Below, piece by piece: positions 27,926-29,928 of a DNA stretch of 29,928 nucleotides; positions within the stretch are counted from its first letter, which is position 1; each line of letters opens with the position of its first letter. A program made the position numbers and the translations under genes. Origin of the DNA: Chara braunii (lineage: Eukaryota > Streptophyta > Charophyceae > Charales > Characeae). The notes beneath the pieces are model-generated. The model made no database searches. It saw only the letters and a list, made by a program, of their open reading frames with translations, and was not told the origin of the DNA. The DNA lies in NCBI GenBank assembly GCA_003427395.1, contig BFEA01000073.1, forward strand, positions 2,938,002-2,967,929. Direction: 5' to 3'.

Positions 27926-28860
27926 GCTGTCATTCGGACATTTTGCAAATGTCAACGGCGTTGGATATCGAGGCGCTTAGCCATGCACCATCGCCATCGA
28001 TGCGCATAGCTCATCGCCATCGCCATCGCCAACGCTCGCCATGCACCATCACCATCGATGCGCTTAGCTCATCGCCATCGCGACGCAAAGCTATATCCCC
28101 AATCGCAGCCGTTGCGCTCGCCTGACCATCGCAGCGCTGACAATCGCCATCGCTCTCATCGCAGCGCTGGCCATCGCTGCGCCATCGCAACGCTGGTTCC
28201 ATAACTGCCATCGGAACGCTGGTTCCATCGCTGCGGCATCGTTATCGCTGCCATCGCAACGCAGGTTCCATCGTTGCGCCATCGTTATCGATGCCATCGC
28301 AACGCTGGTTCCATCGTTGCGCCATCTCTTAATCAGTGCGCCATCGCTATTGCTTCCATCGCTATCGCTGCCATCGCTATCGCTATCGCTGCCATCGTTA
28401 TCGCTGTTCCATCGCTGCGCCATCGCTCTCCACTGGTGCGCCATCGCTATCGCTGCATTGTAACGCGTTCCATCGCAGCGCCATCAGTCTCCACCGGTGC
28501 GCCATCGATATCGCTGCATTGTAACGCGTTCCATCGCAGCGCCATCGGTCTCCATCGGTGCGCCATCGCTCTCCACCGCAGCGCTGGACATCGCTATCGA
28601 AGCCCTGGCCAGTGTTATCCCACCGCAAGGCTGCGCGATTTCTGTCTCCATCACCGCACGATCTCCCTCCATCGCTGAGTGATCACTCTCCATCTCACTC
28701 CATCACTGTGCGATCTCTCTCGACCACCGGGCAACCTCCATCCCTGCGCCAGAGGCTCTCCATCACTCCTGCGCGATCCCGCCATCGCCATTGTATTGTT
28801 GTTTCAGGCCGTCGTCGGTGCAGCCGCCCATCACTGCGGAATCGCATGAAACAAGTGACA
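27926..28860. repeat. CATCGC-type imperfect satellite
   Basis: CCATCGC hexamer/heptamer variants (CATCGCTATCGCTGC, GCGCCATCG, GGTTCCATCG) fill about 27975-28740 and fade to the right. Longer internal duplications occur, for example GTGCGCCATCG..TATCGCTGCATTG with GTAACGCGTTCCATCGCAGC near 28436 and 28497. Frames on both strands (His/Arg or Asp/Gly/Trp-rich) are products of the repeat. Confidence 0.9.
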
Positions 28861-28915
28861 GGTATGCTTAACGAAGGTTTAACTCGATCGAACTGACGTT
28901 GTGCAATAACAAATA

Positions 28916-29410
28916 TTGGTCATTGATGTGCCTTCTCTCTCCATCGCCGCGGCATCGCTAACCATTGTTGCGCGTCCTCTCTCCATCTCTCTCCACCGGT
29001 GCGCAATCTTTACCGACCTTTCATCATCTATCTCCATCGCTGCGCTATCTTTCCTAATCTATCTCCTTCGTCATCTATCTCCATCGTTGCGCTATCTTTC
29101 CTAATCTATGTCCTTCGTCATCTATCTCCATCGTTGTGCTATCTTTCCTAATCTATCTCCACCGTCTTCTATCTCCTTCGGTGCGCCATCTTTCTCCATT
29201 GTTGTGTTATCTTTCCTCATCTATCGGTGCGCGATCTCTACCGACCTTTCGTCATCTATCCCCATCGCTATGGTATCTTTCCTAATCTATCTCCTTCGTC
29301 ATCTATCTCCATCGCTGCGCTATCTTTCCTAATCTATCTCCATCGTCATTTATCTGCTTCGGTGCACCATCTTTCTCCATTGTTGTGTTGTCGCTAACCA
29401 TCCTACGCCA
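28916..29410. repeat. 47-bp minisatellite with ~228-bp higher-order repeat
   Basis: Units beginning TCATCTATCTCCATCGCTGC and containing CTATCTTTCCTAATCTATCT start at 29024, 29071, 29118, 29252 and 29299. The block GCGCAATCTTTACCGACCTTTC near 29001 reappears near 29229 as GCGCGATCTCTACCGACCTTTC, giving a higher-order period of about 228 bp. No gene is present. Confidence 0.9.
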
Positions 29411-29416
29411 TCTACC

Positions 29417-29518
29417 TTCTTCCCCGGAATATACAACGCACGTTCATTATAGTTGTCTTTAGACTGAAAGATGACCCGAATTCAGCTGTAATGACCGGAC
29501 GTTGTATTCGGGGGAAGA
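29417..29518. repeat. Imperfect inverted repeat, ~23-bp arms
   Basis: TTCTTCCCCGGAATATACAA (CGCACG follows) near 29417-29442 faces its near reverse complement CGGACGTTGTATTCGGGGGA near 29495-29515, with about 55 bp between. It could be a small foldback or the edge of a decayed insertion. Confidence 0.6.
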
Positions 29519-29659
29519 CTGTGACTCCATCCATCTCTCTTGGTGCGCCATCTCTCTAAATCGGTGCGCCATCGCTTCGCAATCTTTCTCCATCTTAAAA
29601 AATAGTACGCCATTTTTCCCTATTTCTCTCTTTCGATTATCTGTGGCTCGTACTACACG

Positions 29660-29928
29660 CATAACAAGCCGGAAACAACTTGCACTTGTACCCGCAGTTT
29701 CGTAATGGAAATGCTCATTTACAAGTGCGAATTTATTCGCTCTTGAACCAACCAGCCCCTTAATTTGTTAATGTTTGGTCCATAGGTCCGAATTAACTCG
29801 CACTTGTACCCCCAGTTTCGTAATGAAAATGTCCGTTTGCAAGTGCGAATTTATTCGCTCTTCAACCAACCATCCCCCTAAATTTGTTACTCTTTACTCC
29901 ATAAGTCTCAGTTTTATAGTGGAAATGC
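29660..29928. repeat. 118-bp tandem repeat carrying palindrome copies at the window end
   Basis: CACTTGTACCCNCAGTTTCG starts at 29683 and 29801, with a partial third unit near 29909. Palindrome copies lie at 29722-29745 (AAGTGCGA, ATTTAT, TCGCTCTT), 29783-29806 and 29839-29863. The array runs off the right edge, so the right end of the locus is not in the window. Nothing gene-like is seen from 28860 to here. Confidence 0.85.

Noticed and set aside
27926-29420. His/Arg-rich and Asp/Gly/Trp-rich frames in the CATCGC and 47-bp repeats
   Set aside because: They are translations of simple repeats, open on several frames at once.
1-29928. tRNA, rRNA or other structured RNA genes
   Set aside because: No cloverleaf-like or conserved rRNA sequence was recognised by eye. 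A covariance scan could not be run.

Overview
This looks like a transposon-rich intergenic stretch of a eukaryotic nuclear genome. Decayed reading frames with multiple stops, a spliceosomal-type intron, microsatellites, many diverged tandem repeats and a 696-base assembly gap all point that way. A plant-lineage genome fits best; a streptophyte alga such as Chara is my guess from general resemblance and cannot be proved from the sequence. I see no intact host gene, rRNA, tRNA or CRISPR array.

Left half (1-14366): positions 1-2137 are repeat-bearing, partly AT-rich non-coding DNA. Minus-strand positions 8589-2138 are a Ty3/gypsy-like retrotransposon read gag > zinc knuckle > protease > reverse transcriptase > RNase H > integrase. 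It occupies three successive frames and is broken by many in-frame stops and at least three frame changes, yet the zinc knuckle, FLDD, HHCC and D-D-35-E residues can still be read. Positions 8760-11713 hold further minus-strand coding debris. Part of it is paralogous to itself (9432 versus 9963) and part to the gag linker (11474 versus 7568), so more than one copy has accumulated here. No LTR pair or primer-binding site was identified. Positions 11930-14366 are non-coding and hold an array of about eight degenerate hairpins with a shared stem.

Right half (15063-29928): a ~275-bp tandem repeat lies next to the gap. The main object is a large minus-strand gene, 25635-17980. Its breaks are six in-frame stops and two frame shifts, and it has one well-formed 143-nt intron. 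Read through, it encodes in order an unknown N-terminal domain, a basic linker with NLS-like clusters, a ParB/sulfiredoxin-like domain (NGQHT box), a DNA N4/N6-methyltransferase-like domain of circularly permuted (beta) order with degraded catalytic motifs, low-complexity repeat linkers, and a C-terminal Ulp1/C48 SUMO-type protease with its His-Asp-Gln-Cys residues intact. ParB plus methyltransferase is a known phage/bacterial pairing. Its fusion to an eukaryotic-type Ulp1 protease is the most interesting thing in the window.

That gene is flanked on both sides, and hit once inside, by a family of 22-bp imperfect palindromes (arm AAGTGCGA, six-base spacer, arm TCGCACTT). About 20 copies lie between 15069 and 29863, and I saw none in the retrotransposon half. 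I infer one large, decaying selfish element or element-derived locus whose encoded protein may recognise these palindromes. The far right (26555-29928) is a mosaic of tandem repeats: TA-rich blocks, a 187-bp duplication, CATCGC-type satellite, a 47-bp minisatellite with higher-order structure, and a 118-bp terminal repeat carrying the palindromes.
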